A program made the translations under genes and the position numbers. The notes below the pieces were generated by a model. That model was not told where the DNA came from and did no database searches. It worked only from the letters and a program-made list of their open reading frames with translations. Below are positions 1-5,067 of a DNA stretch of 7,018 bases, piece after piece; within the stretch, counting starts at the first letter, position 1; each line of letters opens with the position of its first letter. The DNA is from an uncultured Marvinbryantia sp. (GTDB lineage: Bacteria > Bacillota > Clostridia > Lachnospirales > Lachnospiraceae): contig CAKRRF010000071.1 of the NCBI GenBank assembly GCA_934394985.1, positions 1-7,018 of the forward strand, written 5' to 3'.

Positions 1-75
1 TATGGCGGAATTGGCAGACGCGCCAGATTTAGGTTCTGGTCCGAGAGGGTGCAGGTTCAAGTCCTGTTATCCGCA
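1..75 (+). tRNA. tRNA-Leu (anticodon UAG), 5' end cut by window
   Basis: Cloverleaf parts are visible directly. The anticodon stem CCAGA/TCTGG encloses the loop TTTAGGT with anticodon TAG. A variable arm folds as CC-GAGA-GG, and the T arm GCAGG/CCTGT carries loop TTCAAGT. The 3' acceptor strand TATCCGC plus discriminator A ends at position 75. The matching 5' acceptor strand should be GCGGATA, of which only TA is inside the window, so five bases are missing. The variable arm is longer than in class I tRNAs, as expected for leucine. The end of the gene lies 12 nt from the end of a divergent-element integrase gene, so its 3' part is the likely integration target and is regenerated by the element. 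CCA is not encoded. Confidence 0.95.
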
Positions 76-87
76 GTGAAAAAACCT
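50..87. other. Probable attachment site (attL/attR) at the tRNA-Leu 3' end
   Basis: Tyrosine-recombinase elements commonly integrate into the 3' half of tRNA genes and restore the tRNA sequence. Here the integrase reading frame ends at 88, directly beside the intact tRNA 3' end. The core repeat cannot be delimited because the other end of the element lies outside the window. The coordinates given are only the region in which it most likely falls. Confidence 0.45.
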
Positions 88-1179
88 TTATTTATCAGCA
101 TTTTTTGAACTTGTGTCATATTTCGTGTCATACAGTTCAGCAAAATAGCGGTTGGTGGTACGATCCATCTCCGCTATTTTGTCTTGTGTAGCATGCAAAT
201 ATATGTTGTGCAGCACTGATACAGAGGACCATCCAGCACGAACAATAATGTCTGCGTCAGGTATTCCAATCTTATGCATGGTAGACACGCAGTAGTGCCG
301 GAGATCATGAAAACGGAAATGTTTTATACCAAGGTTTTTTAATACATCGTCAAATGCCATTGTGATGGCGGCTGGCGTCATATCAGTAACATTTCCTTTG
401 CATTCGCTTAATTTATCCATCACAAACTGAGGATATGTGATAAAACGATCACCAGCCACGCTTTTCGGGGCTTTCTTGACCAGCTGATTGTCTGGTCCTT
501 TCACCAAGTTCCAGTATACATGTACCCGATTTCCACGGATATAATCTGTGGTAAGACCGCAGATCTCCCCACGCCGCATGGGACCAAATACGGCAAGCAT
601 TACCGGTATCTCCATTTGAGTCCCTTGCACATAATTAAGGATAGCTGCAACTTCGTCATCCGTTGGTATGTACAGGTTTGCTTTTCTCTTTTGCGGTAGG
701 GCTGTATTGATCCGGAAGTTAGGCCGATACGTTCCCATTACCGCAGTAATCACACCATGGTAATTTTTAACCGTTTTTGGGGCATGTGTGGCCGCATACA
801 GATTAATAGCTTTCTGTATATCCTGCTGGGTGATATCATCAATCTTAATATTGTCCAGTGTAGGTATTCCGTTTTTGACATAACGCTTATATTCTCTCAA
901 AGTCGATGCAGACAGAATTTGATTCCTGGAAGCTACATATGATTCCAGGCTTTCTTTAAAAGTCATGCTATGGTACTTTGTTTCTTTCGTTTTTTCTGCC
1001 GCCCATGCTGCAGCTTCCGCTTCACAGATCCTTTTACCTTTTGCTGATGGATCGTCACACGTAAACGACTTGTAGATCTTCTTTTCTTTTACAGTTCCAT
1101 CTGGCTGCTGCATTTCTTCCGTGTGAGAGTACACACGGCATCGCCAACTTCCAGATGGTAGTTTCTTTGCTGTTGCCAA
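88..1179 (-). CDS. int: Tyrosine-recombinase integrase
   Basis: This 363-aa protein should catalyse insertion of the element at the tRNA-Leu 3' end and, with an excisionase, its removal. An N-terminal arm-site binding region (about 1-70) is followed by a SAM-like core-binding domain (about 72-160) and the catalytic domain (170-350). Visible active-site residues are R202 in the GPMRRGE motif, K239 in KKAPKS, H291 and R294 in HDLRH, W317 in AGW where most relatives have H (Cre also has W here), and the nucleophile Y327 in NIYLH. The set is complete, so the enzyme should be active. The start is TTG, supported by AAGGAGGG eight bases upstream (1188-1195). The next in-frame methionine lies well inside the N-terminal domain. 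It is downstream of the repressor gene (42-nt gap), so the two are probably co-transcribed leftward. No terminator is visible between int and the tRNA. Confidence 0.97.
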   Translation of the reverse strand: MATAKKLPSGSWRCRVYSHTEEMQQPDGTVKEKKIYKSFTCDDPSAKGKRICEAEAAAWAAEKTKETKYHSMTFKESLESYVASRNQILSASTLREYKRYVKNGIPTLDNIKIDDITQQDIQKAINLYAATHAPKTVKNYHGVITAVMGTYRPNFRINTALPQKRKANLYIPTDDEVAAILNYVQGTQMEIPVMLAVFGPMRRGEICGLTTDYIRGNRVHVYWNLVKGPDNQLVKKAPKSVAGDRFITYPQFVMDKLSECKGNVTDMTPAAITMAFDDVLKNLGIKHFRFHDLRHYCVSTMHKIGIPDADIIVRAGWSSVSVLHNIYLHATQDKIAEMDRTTNRYFAELYDTKYDTSSKNADK

Positions 1180-1221
1180 TTCCTTTTCCCTCCTTATAGT
1201 CTTCCTGATCTATGTATATAT

Positions 1222-2025
1222 TTAGATCACTTCGAGAACTACGCCGAATTTTACCCAATGTTCTATCTCACATCGATCGTTCCTCTCCACTGCAAAAAAC
1301 GGATTTGCTTCATCTTGTGGCAGCGTCAAAAGCTCCAGAAAGGCGTAATCATCAGCCGATACATACTTACGCAGATAGAACTTTCCATCACGAATAAAAA
1401 CGCCTATATCGCCATCCTGTGGCGATCTGCAGGATATGACTAATCTATCACCTTTGTGGTAGAGTGGGGTGTAAGCATTGGAATTCATTTCAATGATTGC
1501 ATCAGCATTACGATACCAGGATTGCGTGCGGTATTCTGAGATATTGACCATTTTGTGATAGAAGCGATCTACCGGAACACCGTCTTGCAGATTGTTGGCG
1601 CAGGATAGACAGTCAATCATGTATTCATTTCCCTCGATATGTGACTGCATGCGTTTCTGACCTTCTACATCTATTTCGAGTATAGACGCAATCAAACGTC
1701 TTGTCCGATCCGTAGCCTGTATTATGCTGTTGTACAAATTCATATCATCCATGTCATATCCGCATAATTCTTTGACAGGAACGTGAAAAATGGTGGCAAT
1801 CTTGATGGCACAGATCATGTTAATCTTGTCCGTTGATCCATTCTCTATCCTGATATAAGTCTGCTTAGATATGCCGAGCAGGTATGCCATATCGCTCTGT
1901 GTCAATTTACTTGAGGTTCTCAGCCTCGCCACAGACTCACCAAAGTTTTGCAGGATAATAGGATCATCCAATTCTGCAATGTGCGTTTTCGACAATATTC
2001 GATTTAGTTCTCCTTTCTTTTTCAT
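1222..2025 (-). CDS. HTH repressor with S24 (LexA/CI-like) C-terminal domain, apparently non-cleaving
   Basis: This 267-aa protein is the likely lysogeny repressor of the integrase side. A Cro/CI-type HTH occupies about residues 27-85 (LTQSDMAYLLGISKQTYIRIENG). A helical linker and a LexA-fold C-terminal domain (about 172-267) follow, with the family landmark TPLYHKGDRLV at 185-196. Aligned without gaps to the family pattern GDSMEP...GD, the catalytic serine position is A184. The lysine position in YIKKY-type motifs is R219 (YLRKY). The linker shows no Ala-Gly cleavage pair. These are my hand alignments. S182 and K220 lie close by, so a shifted active site is not excluded. The start is ATG 2025, chosen for AAGGAGGG at about 2032-2040; an in-frame upstream extension of 30 codons reads through this site and is unlikely to be used. 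The gene is divergent from the small gene at 2155. Confidence 0.9.
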   Translation of the reverse strand: MKKKGELNRILSKTHIAELDDPIILQNFGESVARLRTSSKLTQSDMAYLLGISKQTYIRIENGSTDKINMICAIKIATIFHVPVKELCGYDMDDMNLYNSIIQATDRTRRLIASILEIDVEGQKRMQSHIEGNEYMIDCLSCANNLQDGVPVDRFYHKMVNISEYRTQSWYRNADAIIEMNSNAYTPLYHKGDRLVISCRSPQDGDIGVFIRDGKFYLRKYVSADDYAFLELLTLPQDEANPFFAVERNDRCEIEHWVKFGVVLEVI

Positions 2026-2060
2026 ACATTTTCCCTCCTTTAGAATTAAAAATACCATTT

Positions 2061-2090
2061 TTGACAACAAATTTAAAGTATTATTATGAA
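2061..2090 (+). promoter_or_regulatory. Candidate rightward promoter in the repressor upstream region
   Basis: A perfect TTGACA (2061-2066) is followed after 18 bp by TATGAA (2085-2090), a 4/6 match to the -10 consensus. It would drive the small rightward genes from 2155. The short palindrome AAAAAT-ACC-ATTTTT (2048-2062) overlaps the -35 and could be a repressor site. The -10 is weak, so this is tentative. No better leftward promoter for the repressor stands out. Confidence 0.35.
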
Positions 2091-2154
2091 ATTTTTGCAT
2101 TTTTTGGTCGGTCATTAATTATATTATTGATAAAAAGAAGGGGGTAAAAAGAAA

Positions 2155-2307
2155 ATGGAAAAGAAAATTATGGAGTATCTGAACACATTACCAGAACTGG
2201 AACGGAGATCAAGGCTCATAGCCTATGTTTCCACCTACATACCAGAAGACCAGAGGAGATCATGTCAGATCAGAAGTGTACTGGCACTGCACGGATATAT
2301 GTTGTAA
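2155..2307 (+). CDS. Small hypothetical protein, 50 aa
   Basis: An ATG start lies 10 nt after a GGGGG-rich ribosome binding site (AAGGGGG, 2138-2144). The product is basic and mostly helical, beginning MEKKIMEYLNTLPELERRSR and ending HGYML. It is the first gene to the right of the repressor, in the place where phages usually keep a Cro or small regulator, but I see no HTH and do not recognise the family. Its last 46 bases are shared with another possible ORF in a second frame (2262-2396). All three forward frames stay open around 2262-2307, which makes the coding assignment uncertain. Confidence 0.5.
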   Translation: MEKKIMEYLNTLPELERRSRLIAYVSTYIPEDQRRSCQIRSVLALHGYML

Positions 2308-2396
2308 GGGAAGCACATCATTGCTTCCGATCTATGCTACGGCGGTGGGCTCTCTGCATGGACTGTCTGCCGCCAGGAAAAGTGGTGATGATGTAG
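2262..2396 (+). CDS. Possible 44-aa overlapping ORF, cysteine-containing
   Basis: This frame starts at ATG 2262 with AGGAG only three to four bases before it, closer than usual. It encodes a short basic protein with four cysteines, beginning MSDQKCTGTARIYVVREAHH and ending LPPGKVVMM. It overlaps the end of the 50-aa gene by 46 nt in another frame. I do not recognise it. A competing frame open from 2225 covers the same bases, and either or neither may be translated. Translational coupling to the upstream gene is possible. Confidence 0.3.
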   Translation: MSDQKCTGTARIYVVREAHHCFRSMLRRWALCMDCLPPGKVVMM

Positions 2397-2440
2397 ACAT
2401 AAATGGATTGTATACTGAAAGAAAAAAGGAAGTGGGGAAA

Positions 2441-2596
2441 ATGGTGGACAAGCATATGCAGAAGAAAATTATTTCTATGGAGAAAAGAATTGCTGACCTC
2501 GAAAAGAAAGTTCAAGGTCAGCAAAGAGATGTTATTTCTTCGAATCCGTATGAATGCGTAAAGCAAGCTTTTGCAAAACTTTTTCTTCAGAAGTAA
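2441..2596 (+). CDS. Small coiled-coil protein, 51 aa
   Basis: The start is taken at ATG 2441, after the purine-rich stretch AAGGAAGTGGGG. The frame is open back to 2225, but that extension has no good ribosome binding site and unlike composition. Residues 7-30 form a charged amphipathic helix with coiled-coil spacing (MEKRIADLEKKVQGQQ). A short tail ends in KLFLQK. The central block resembles the C-terminal helix of the protein encoded at 5615-5938 (EEKVADLVREVQRQQ), so the two may be related or able to pair. The last 65 bp overlap the convergent gene 2532-2813 on the other strand. Its function is not known to me. Confidence 0.55.
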   Translation: MVDKHMQKKIISMEKRIADLEKKVQGQQRDVISSNPYECVKQAFAKLFLQK

Positions 2597-2813
2597 TTGG
2601 TAGAACGTCAGCATAGTCAAGTAGATCCAGAATAATCTGAGTTGAAAGATCAACTGAAAGAGTCACTGCATTATGAACCATCTTAACATATATTTGGTTA
2701 AAGTTCATGTCTGGAGTGACATTGTTCATTATAGCATCTTCAAATTGAGAATCAGAATCTCTTACAATGCTTTGAACATATAAGCTGACAAGTTCCTTAG
2801 CTTTATCTGTCAT
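2532..2813 (-). CDS. Hypothetical helical protein, 93 aa
   Basis: The start is ATG 2813, placed by an excellent ribosome binding site (AAAGGAGATAACT directly before it). An upstream in-frame ATG at 2876 would add 21 residues without such a signal. The product is acidic in its first half and looks all-helical (MTDKAKELVSLYVQSIVRDS at the start, EEKVLQKLALRIHTDSKK near the end), with no signal peptide, membrane segment or recognisable motif. It stands alone on the minus strand between rightward small genes, with its 3' end running 65 bp into the oppositely oriented coiled-coil gene. The family is not recognised. It may be an accessory (morphon-type) gene with its own promoter. Confidence 0.7.
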   Translation of the reverse strand: MTDKAKELVSLYVQSIVRDSDSQFEDAIMNNVTPDMNFNQIYVKMVHNAVTLSVDLSTQIILDLLDYADVLPITSEEKVLQKLALRIHTDSKK

Positions 2814-2847
2814 AGTTATCTCCTTTCCGCTATACTCGGCATGGCAG

Positions 2848-2881
2848 TGCCTGTAGTATAAGGTTAGGAGATACACAGGCA
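2848..2881. repeat. Inverted repeat TGCCTGT / ACAGGCA in a divergent intergenic region
   Basis: A perfect 7-bp inverted repeat (2848-2854 and 2875-2881) with a 20-bp centre lies between the start of the leftward 93-aa gene and the start of the rightward 38-aa gene. A TATACT-like hexamer on the minus strand falls inside it. It could be an operator or a hairpin in the leftward mRNA leader. The arm length is modest, so chance is possible. Confidence 0.3.
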
Positions 2882-2928
2882 GAAGTCAACTTTATTATTT
2901 CAGTATACACCCAAGAGAGGGTGGAAGA

Positions 2929-3045
2929 ATGAAAGAGAGTACAGAAGAATATAGAAATTGGACAATTGAATTATTGAATAAAATTGACGATATCGACATC
3001 ATTAAGAAAGTTTACAAATTTTTGGTATATTTGTATCTGAGATAA
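2929..3045 (+). CDS. Very small protein, 38 aa, of a type common in clostridial mobile elements
   Basis: ATG 2929 follows GAGAGGGTGGAAGA, a usable ribosome binding site. The product is a single amphipathic helix with the core WTIELLNKIDDIDIIKKVYK, ending FLVYLYLR. Short proteins of this IELL-KIDD-ILKKIY style recur in Clostridia prophages and integrative elements as I remember them; their role is unknown to me. A strong terminator begins seven bases after the stop, which supports the gene as the real end of a rightward transcript. Confidence 0.65.
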   Translation: MKESTEEYRNWTIELLNKIDDIDIIKKVYKFLVYLYLR

Positions 3046-3051
3046 AAAAGT

Positions 3052-3079
3052 AAAAGCCAGGACATCAATCCTGGCTTTT
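3052..3079. terminator. Bidirectional intrinsic terminator
   Basis: A perfect 11-bp inverted repeat AAAAGCCAGGA / TCCTGGCTTTT encloses the loop CATCAA. The A-tract and T-tract on the two sides give U-rich ends in both directions. It ends the rightward 38-aa gene (stop at 3045) and the leftward membrane-protein operon (stop at 3104). Confidence 0.92.
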
Positions 3080-3103
3080 ATAATATCAATGTATATGTTT
3101 ATA

Positions 3104-3454
3104 CTACTCAGATTTTTTCTTGAAAAGTGCAAGAAATGCAAAAACCAGATTAACTAAACACCAAGTAGACCAGATGTATAGATCTGTGTAACTTCCAGCA
3201 AGAAGAAATCCGAATAAAGCACCAATCCCATACAGAATGACAAGAGCAATATTTCCGCCCTTACCACCGTTTCTGGTGGCTATAGAAGTGATTCCACCAG
3301 CAAGAAGCATAATAGCCAGAACGATACCGGCTGAGCCACTGACTTCTCCGGATTCACTCAATGTGTTCCCGATCCCGACAGCACATGATTGAAACGATAC
3401 TACAACAAATAAAATAATTGACAAAATACCTGATACCAATTTCCATGTTTTCAT
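3104..3454 (-). CDS. Small four-helix membrane protein
   Basis: A 116-aa integral membrane protein. Hydrophobic segments at about 5-22, 41-59, 68-87 and 94-111 predict four transmembrane helices with a positively charged C-terminus (FKKKSE) in the cytoplasm. A glycine-rich, basic loop (RNGGKGGN, 61-68) joins helices 2 and 3. The topology is reminiscent of DUF4064-type small membrane proteins, but I cannot assign a family. AGAGGAAAA lies before ATG 3454. It is the second gene of a leftward pair, 27 nt behind the gene for a secreted protein, and ends at a shared terminator. In this lysogeny-module position a role in superinfection exclusion or envelope modification is plausible by analogy only; nothing in the sequence proves it. 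Confidence 0.85.
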   Translation of the reverse strand: MKTWKLVSGILSIILFVVVSFQSCAVGIGNTLSESGEVSGSAGIVLAIMLLAGGITSIATRNGGKGGNIALVILYGIGALFGFLLAGSYTDLYIWSTWCLVNLVFAFLALFKKKSE

Positions 3455-3481
3455 GTTTTCTTTTCCTCTTTTCTGTTAATG

Positions 3482-4069
3482 TTAAACCTCAATTTCAAAA
3501 ACTGCTGACTGCTTTTCTGTATTACCGTCATACATAGAAAAGTTGATTTTAAAGTTCCCCGGATTATCCACTCCAATGCATGCTTGAGCTTCACAGGATG
3601 CTCCTACAGGTGTCTCCTGTGGATATAGTGTAACGTCACCCGGATATGAGTATCCCATTTTTCCTGCGCTGTCAACAATTCCACCCTCTAAGTCAATATA
3701 CAGTCCATCTGTATAATCGTCATCGTATCCTATATTTTCATAGGTGTAAGTTACGATATATACGGCACCCGGAGTTTTATCGCTGTACTCATTTCGGTCA
3801 TCAGTAGCTTCCACAGAATCAACCGTGATCTTCCATTGTCCCTCGACAACATAGGTTTCACCAATTTTGTATGAACCCTGCGACGTGGATTTTGTTGAAG
3901 CTAATGCCTCATCAAGTTGTTTCTGGAGATCATCAATAGTATTCTGCATTTCCTCAACTTGATTTTCCAGTTCTGCGATACGATCATCTTTTTCGTCCGC
4001 AAATGCAACCGCAGAAGACGATGCCGCAAGTGTTGCTGACAATAATACAGCAAAAATCCTTTTTTTCAT
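3482..4069 (-). CDS. Secreted protein: signal peptide, coiled coil, DUF4352-like beta domain
   Basis: This 195-aa exported protein has a clear Sec signal peptide (MKKR, then a hydrophobic core, AVAFA with cleavage after about A24). A coiled coil follows at about 28-58 (IAELENQVEEMQNTIDDLQK). A linker leads to a beta-rich domain from about 66 to the end, opening with YKIGETYVVEGQWKITVDSV. That pattern resembles DUF4352-type immunoglobulin-like extracellular domains. There is no lipobox cysteine and no LPXTG motif, so it is free, peptidoglycan-held through the coiled coil, or bound to the membrane protein encoded downstream. Cys159 and Cys164 could form a disulfide. GGGAGG lies about ten bases before ATG 4069. 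First gene of a leftward two-gene operon; the terminator at 4158-4175 isolates it from the XRE gene, so it has its own promoter in the AT-rich gap (TATTAT near 4087-4095 is the only candidate -10). Confidence 0.85.
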   Translation of the reverse strand: MKKRIFAVLLSATLAASSSAVAFADEKDDRIAELENQVEEMQNTIDDLQKQLDEALASTKSTSQGSYKIGETYVVEGQWKITVDSVEATDDRNEYSDKTPGAVYIVTYTYENIGYDDDYTDGLYIDLEGGIVDSAGKMGYSYPGDVTLYPQETPVGASCEAQACIGVDNPGNFKINFSMYDGNTEKQSAVFEIEV

Positions 4070-4157
4070 ATAATTTTTTCCTCCCTTGTATAATATTATT
4101 TGTTAATAATTTTACAGCAAAACAATGAAAATAACAATAATTATACACAAAAATAGA

Positions 4158-4175
4158 CTGGATATCACTATCCAG
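4158..4175 (-). terminator. Intrinsic terminator of the XRE repressor gene
   Basis: The stem CTGGATA / TATCCAG (7 bp) with loop TCAC lies ten bases past the XRE stop codon. Read leftward, it is followed by TCTATTTTTG. On the other side a run of seven T gives it possible activity rightward too. It separates the repressor transcript from the secreted-protein operon. Confidence 0.75.
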
Positions 4176-4184
4176 CCCATTTTT

Positions 4185-4538
4185 TTACTCTTTTTTCAGT
4201 TGATCAATGATCTCTGCTAGCATTTCCCAGTATTTTATGTCCATTTTTGCCAACTTGACAAGCGAATCTCTCGCAAATTGACATTTACCGCCAAGCGCCG
4301 CATCGATGACAGCCTGCGCATCGCCGTCATCGTCTTCGAACATTTCACCGGAGCCATGAGTAAGCCACGTATAGTTGACCTTAAAGGTTCTACAAATGTC
4401 TCTAATGGTTCGTTCAGCAGGAATTTTCTTTCCCATCTCAATGAGATTTATATAGCTTCTGGAAAGATTGATTCTTTCTGCAAATTCTTCCTGAGTCAGT
4501 CCGATTGCTTTTCTTAATTCTTTAAATCTCTGATTCAA
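4185..4538 (-). CDS. XRE-family transcriptional repressor, 117 aa
   Basis: An N-terminal Cro/CI-type HTH covers about residues 5-60: LTQEEFAERINLSRSYINLI forms the helix-turn-helix and FKVNYTWLTHG closes the fold. The short acidic linker (FEDDDGDAQ) and helical C-terminus (about 85-117) are probably for dimerisation. It has no protease domain, so relief of repression must use another route. The start is TTG at 4536-4538, supported by AAAGGAGATGGAAAA just before it (eight bases from GGAG to TTG); no ATG lies at this end of the frame. The gene faces the excisionase-like gene across divergent promoters carrying TGATTAC/GTAATCA sites, the standard geometry of a self-regulating immunity repressor. 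It is the second repressor in the window and is probably the master switch of the rightward early operon. Confidence 0.93.
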   Translation of the reverse strand: MNQRFKELRKAIGLTQEEFAERINLSRSYINLIEMGKKIPAERTIRDICRTFKVNYTWLTHGSGEMFEDDDGDAQAVIDAALGGKCQFARDSLVKLAKMDIKYWEMLAEIIDQLKKE

Positions 4539-4562
4539 TTTTCCATCTCCTTTCTGATATTG

Positions 4563-4591
4563 ATTATATCATTTGAGAAAGAAAAAGTAAA
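4563..4591 (-). promoter_or_regulatory. Leftward promoter of the XRE repressor
   Basis: Read on the minus strand, TTTACT (-35, 4586-4591) is followed after exactly 17 bp by TATAAT (-10, 4563-4568). The transcript would begin roughly 15-20 bases before the TTG start. A GTAAACA half-site (4587-4593) overlaps the -35, consistent with self-repression. Confidence 0.7.
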
Positions 4592-4598
4592 CACAAAA

Positions 4599-4615
4599 TG
4601 TTAAAAAAGTAATCA
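4599..4615. promoter_or_regulatory. Imperfect operator between the divergent promoters
   Basis: The 17-bp TGTTAAA-AAA-GTAATCA shares one perfect half-site (GTAATCA, 4609-4615) and a degraded second half with the perfect operator at 4654-4670. It lies between the two -35 elements. Assignment to the neighbouring XRE protein is inference. Confidence 0.5.
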
Positions 4616-4623
4616 AAAAAGTA

Positions 4624-4652
4624 TTGACATTGATAACTGAGTAGACTATAAT
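4624..4652 (+). promoter_or_regulatory. Consensus sigma-A promoter of the early/excision operon
   Basis: TTGACA (4624-4629) and TATAAT (4647-4652) are both perfect matches with the ideal 17-bp spacer. Transcription should start near 4659, inside the palindromic operator, giving a leader of about 400 nt before the excisionase-like gene. A promoter this strong needs tight repression, which fits the operator placed on its start site. Confidence 0.92.
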
Positions 4653-4653
4653 A

Positions 4654-4670
4654 TGATTACAAGGTAATCA
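4654..4670. promoter_or_regulatory. Perfect palindromic operator at the early promoter start site
   Basis: TGATTAC-AAG-GTAATCA is an exact 7-bp inverted repeat with a 3-bp centre, beginning one base after the -10. A dimeric repressor bound here would block RNA polymerase. The XRE protein encoded next door is the obvious candidate. Confidence 0.75.
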
Positions 4671-5067
4671 AAAAGCCTTGAGCGTTTACCGCAATCTGAT
4701 AGAGCCGACACTTCTATTAGATAAAAAGAAACTGCTAGGGGTATCGTCCCTAACAGCTCTTTACCAAATTTGTTTACCCTATGTACTTTGCAGACCGAGG
4801 TCGCATTTGACGATACCAAACGCTTCTTGAAGCACCTTGTCACTTTCGCAGTCTTGGTTCTGCAACATGCCTAATCGCTGACAAAACAGTCAGAGCCGTC
4901 TTTGACCTGTTTAAACTGTCGAGGTATCAGTGCGGACGGATTAAAAGCAAAGGGAGCAGGCAGGTTTAAAATTGCTTTCAATATAGATCACAACCTTTCC
5001 TTGCCACTAGGCAGTACATAGAATAGCACAAAACAGCGGTAAACGCAACAAAAAGAAAGGTGGAAAG
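4671..5067 (+). ncRNA. Long structured 5' leader RNA closed by an 11-bp inverted repeat
   Basis: There is no gene for about 400 nt between the consensus promoter and the excisionase-like start codon; forward ATGs here open only very short frames. Structure visible by eye: terminal stem GCGTTTACCGC (4682-4692) / GCGGTAAACGC (5036-5046), exact over 11 bp; hairpin CTG-C-TAGGG / CCCTA-A-CAG (4732-4756), whose 7-nt loop is fully complementary to 4810-4816, with the match reaching 9 bp (4740-4748 with 4809-4817); hairpin TGC-A-GAC / GTC-GCA (4789-4805); GCTT-CTTG-AAGC (4822-4833); GCAG / CTGC (4848-4863); CTGAC / GTCAG (4878-4893); CCGTC / GACGG (4896-4939); AAAGCAA / TTGCTTT (4944-4978); TGCC-ACTA-GGCA (5002-5013). 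The closing stem ends about 11 nt before the ribosome binding site of the next gene. I do not recognise a known RNA class. Confidence 0.6.

Noticed and set aside
113..132. Direct repeat GTGTCATA x2 near the att side of int
   Set aside because: It is explained by the coding repeat YDTKYDT in the integrase tail. It could be an arm site, but nothing else supports that.
757..1443. Several 61-67 aa ORFs within and between int and the repressor
   Set aside because: They lie opposite or out of frame to two well supported genes and lack ribosome binding sites.
2225..2440. N-terminal extension of the 51-aa coiled-coil protein to ATG 2225
   Set aside because: There is no ribosome binding site at 2225, the extension overlaps two other ORFs, and its composition is unlike the coiled-coil part. 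ATG 2441 is preferred.
2318..2653. 111-aa minus-strand ORF
   Set aside because: It is rich in phenylalanine, leucine and histidine as expected for an antisense shadow of a lysine/glutamate-rich gene, overlaps genes on both strands and has no ribosome binding site.
4235..4517. ORFs on both strands within the XRE repressor gene
   Set aside because: They are shadows of the 117-aa XRE gene, which has a clear HTH motif and a ribosome binding site.
4646..4843. 65-aa minus-strand ORF across the early promoter and leader
   Set aside because: It starts in the leader and runs through the divergent promoter region, has no ribosome binding site, and its sequence is explained by RNA structure and promoter elements.
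4671..5067. Group I or group II intron, T-box or known riboswitch in the long leader
   Set aside because: No group I P/Q/R/S core or group II domain V signature, no T-box AGGGTGGAACC sequence and no intrinsic terminator or U-tract were seen. No intron-encoded protein or reverse transcriptase is present. Left as an unassigned structured RNA.
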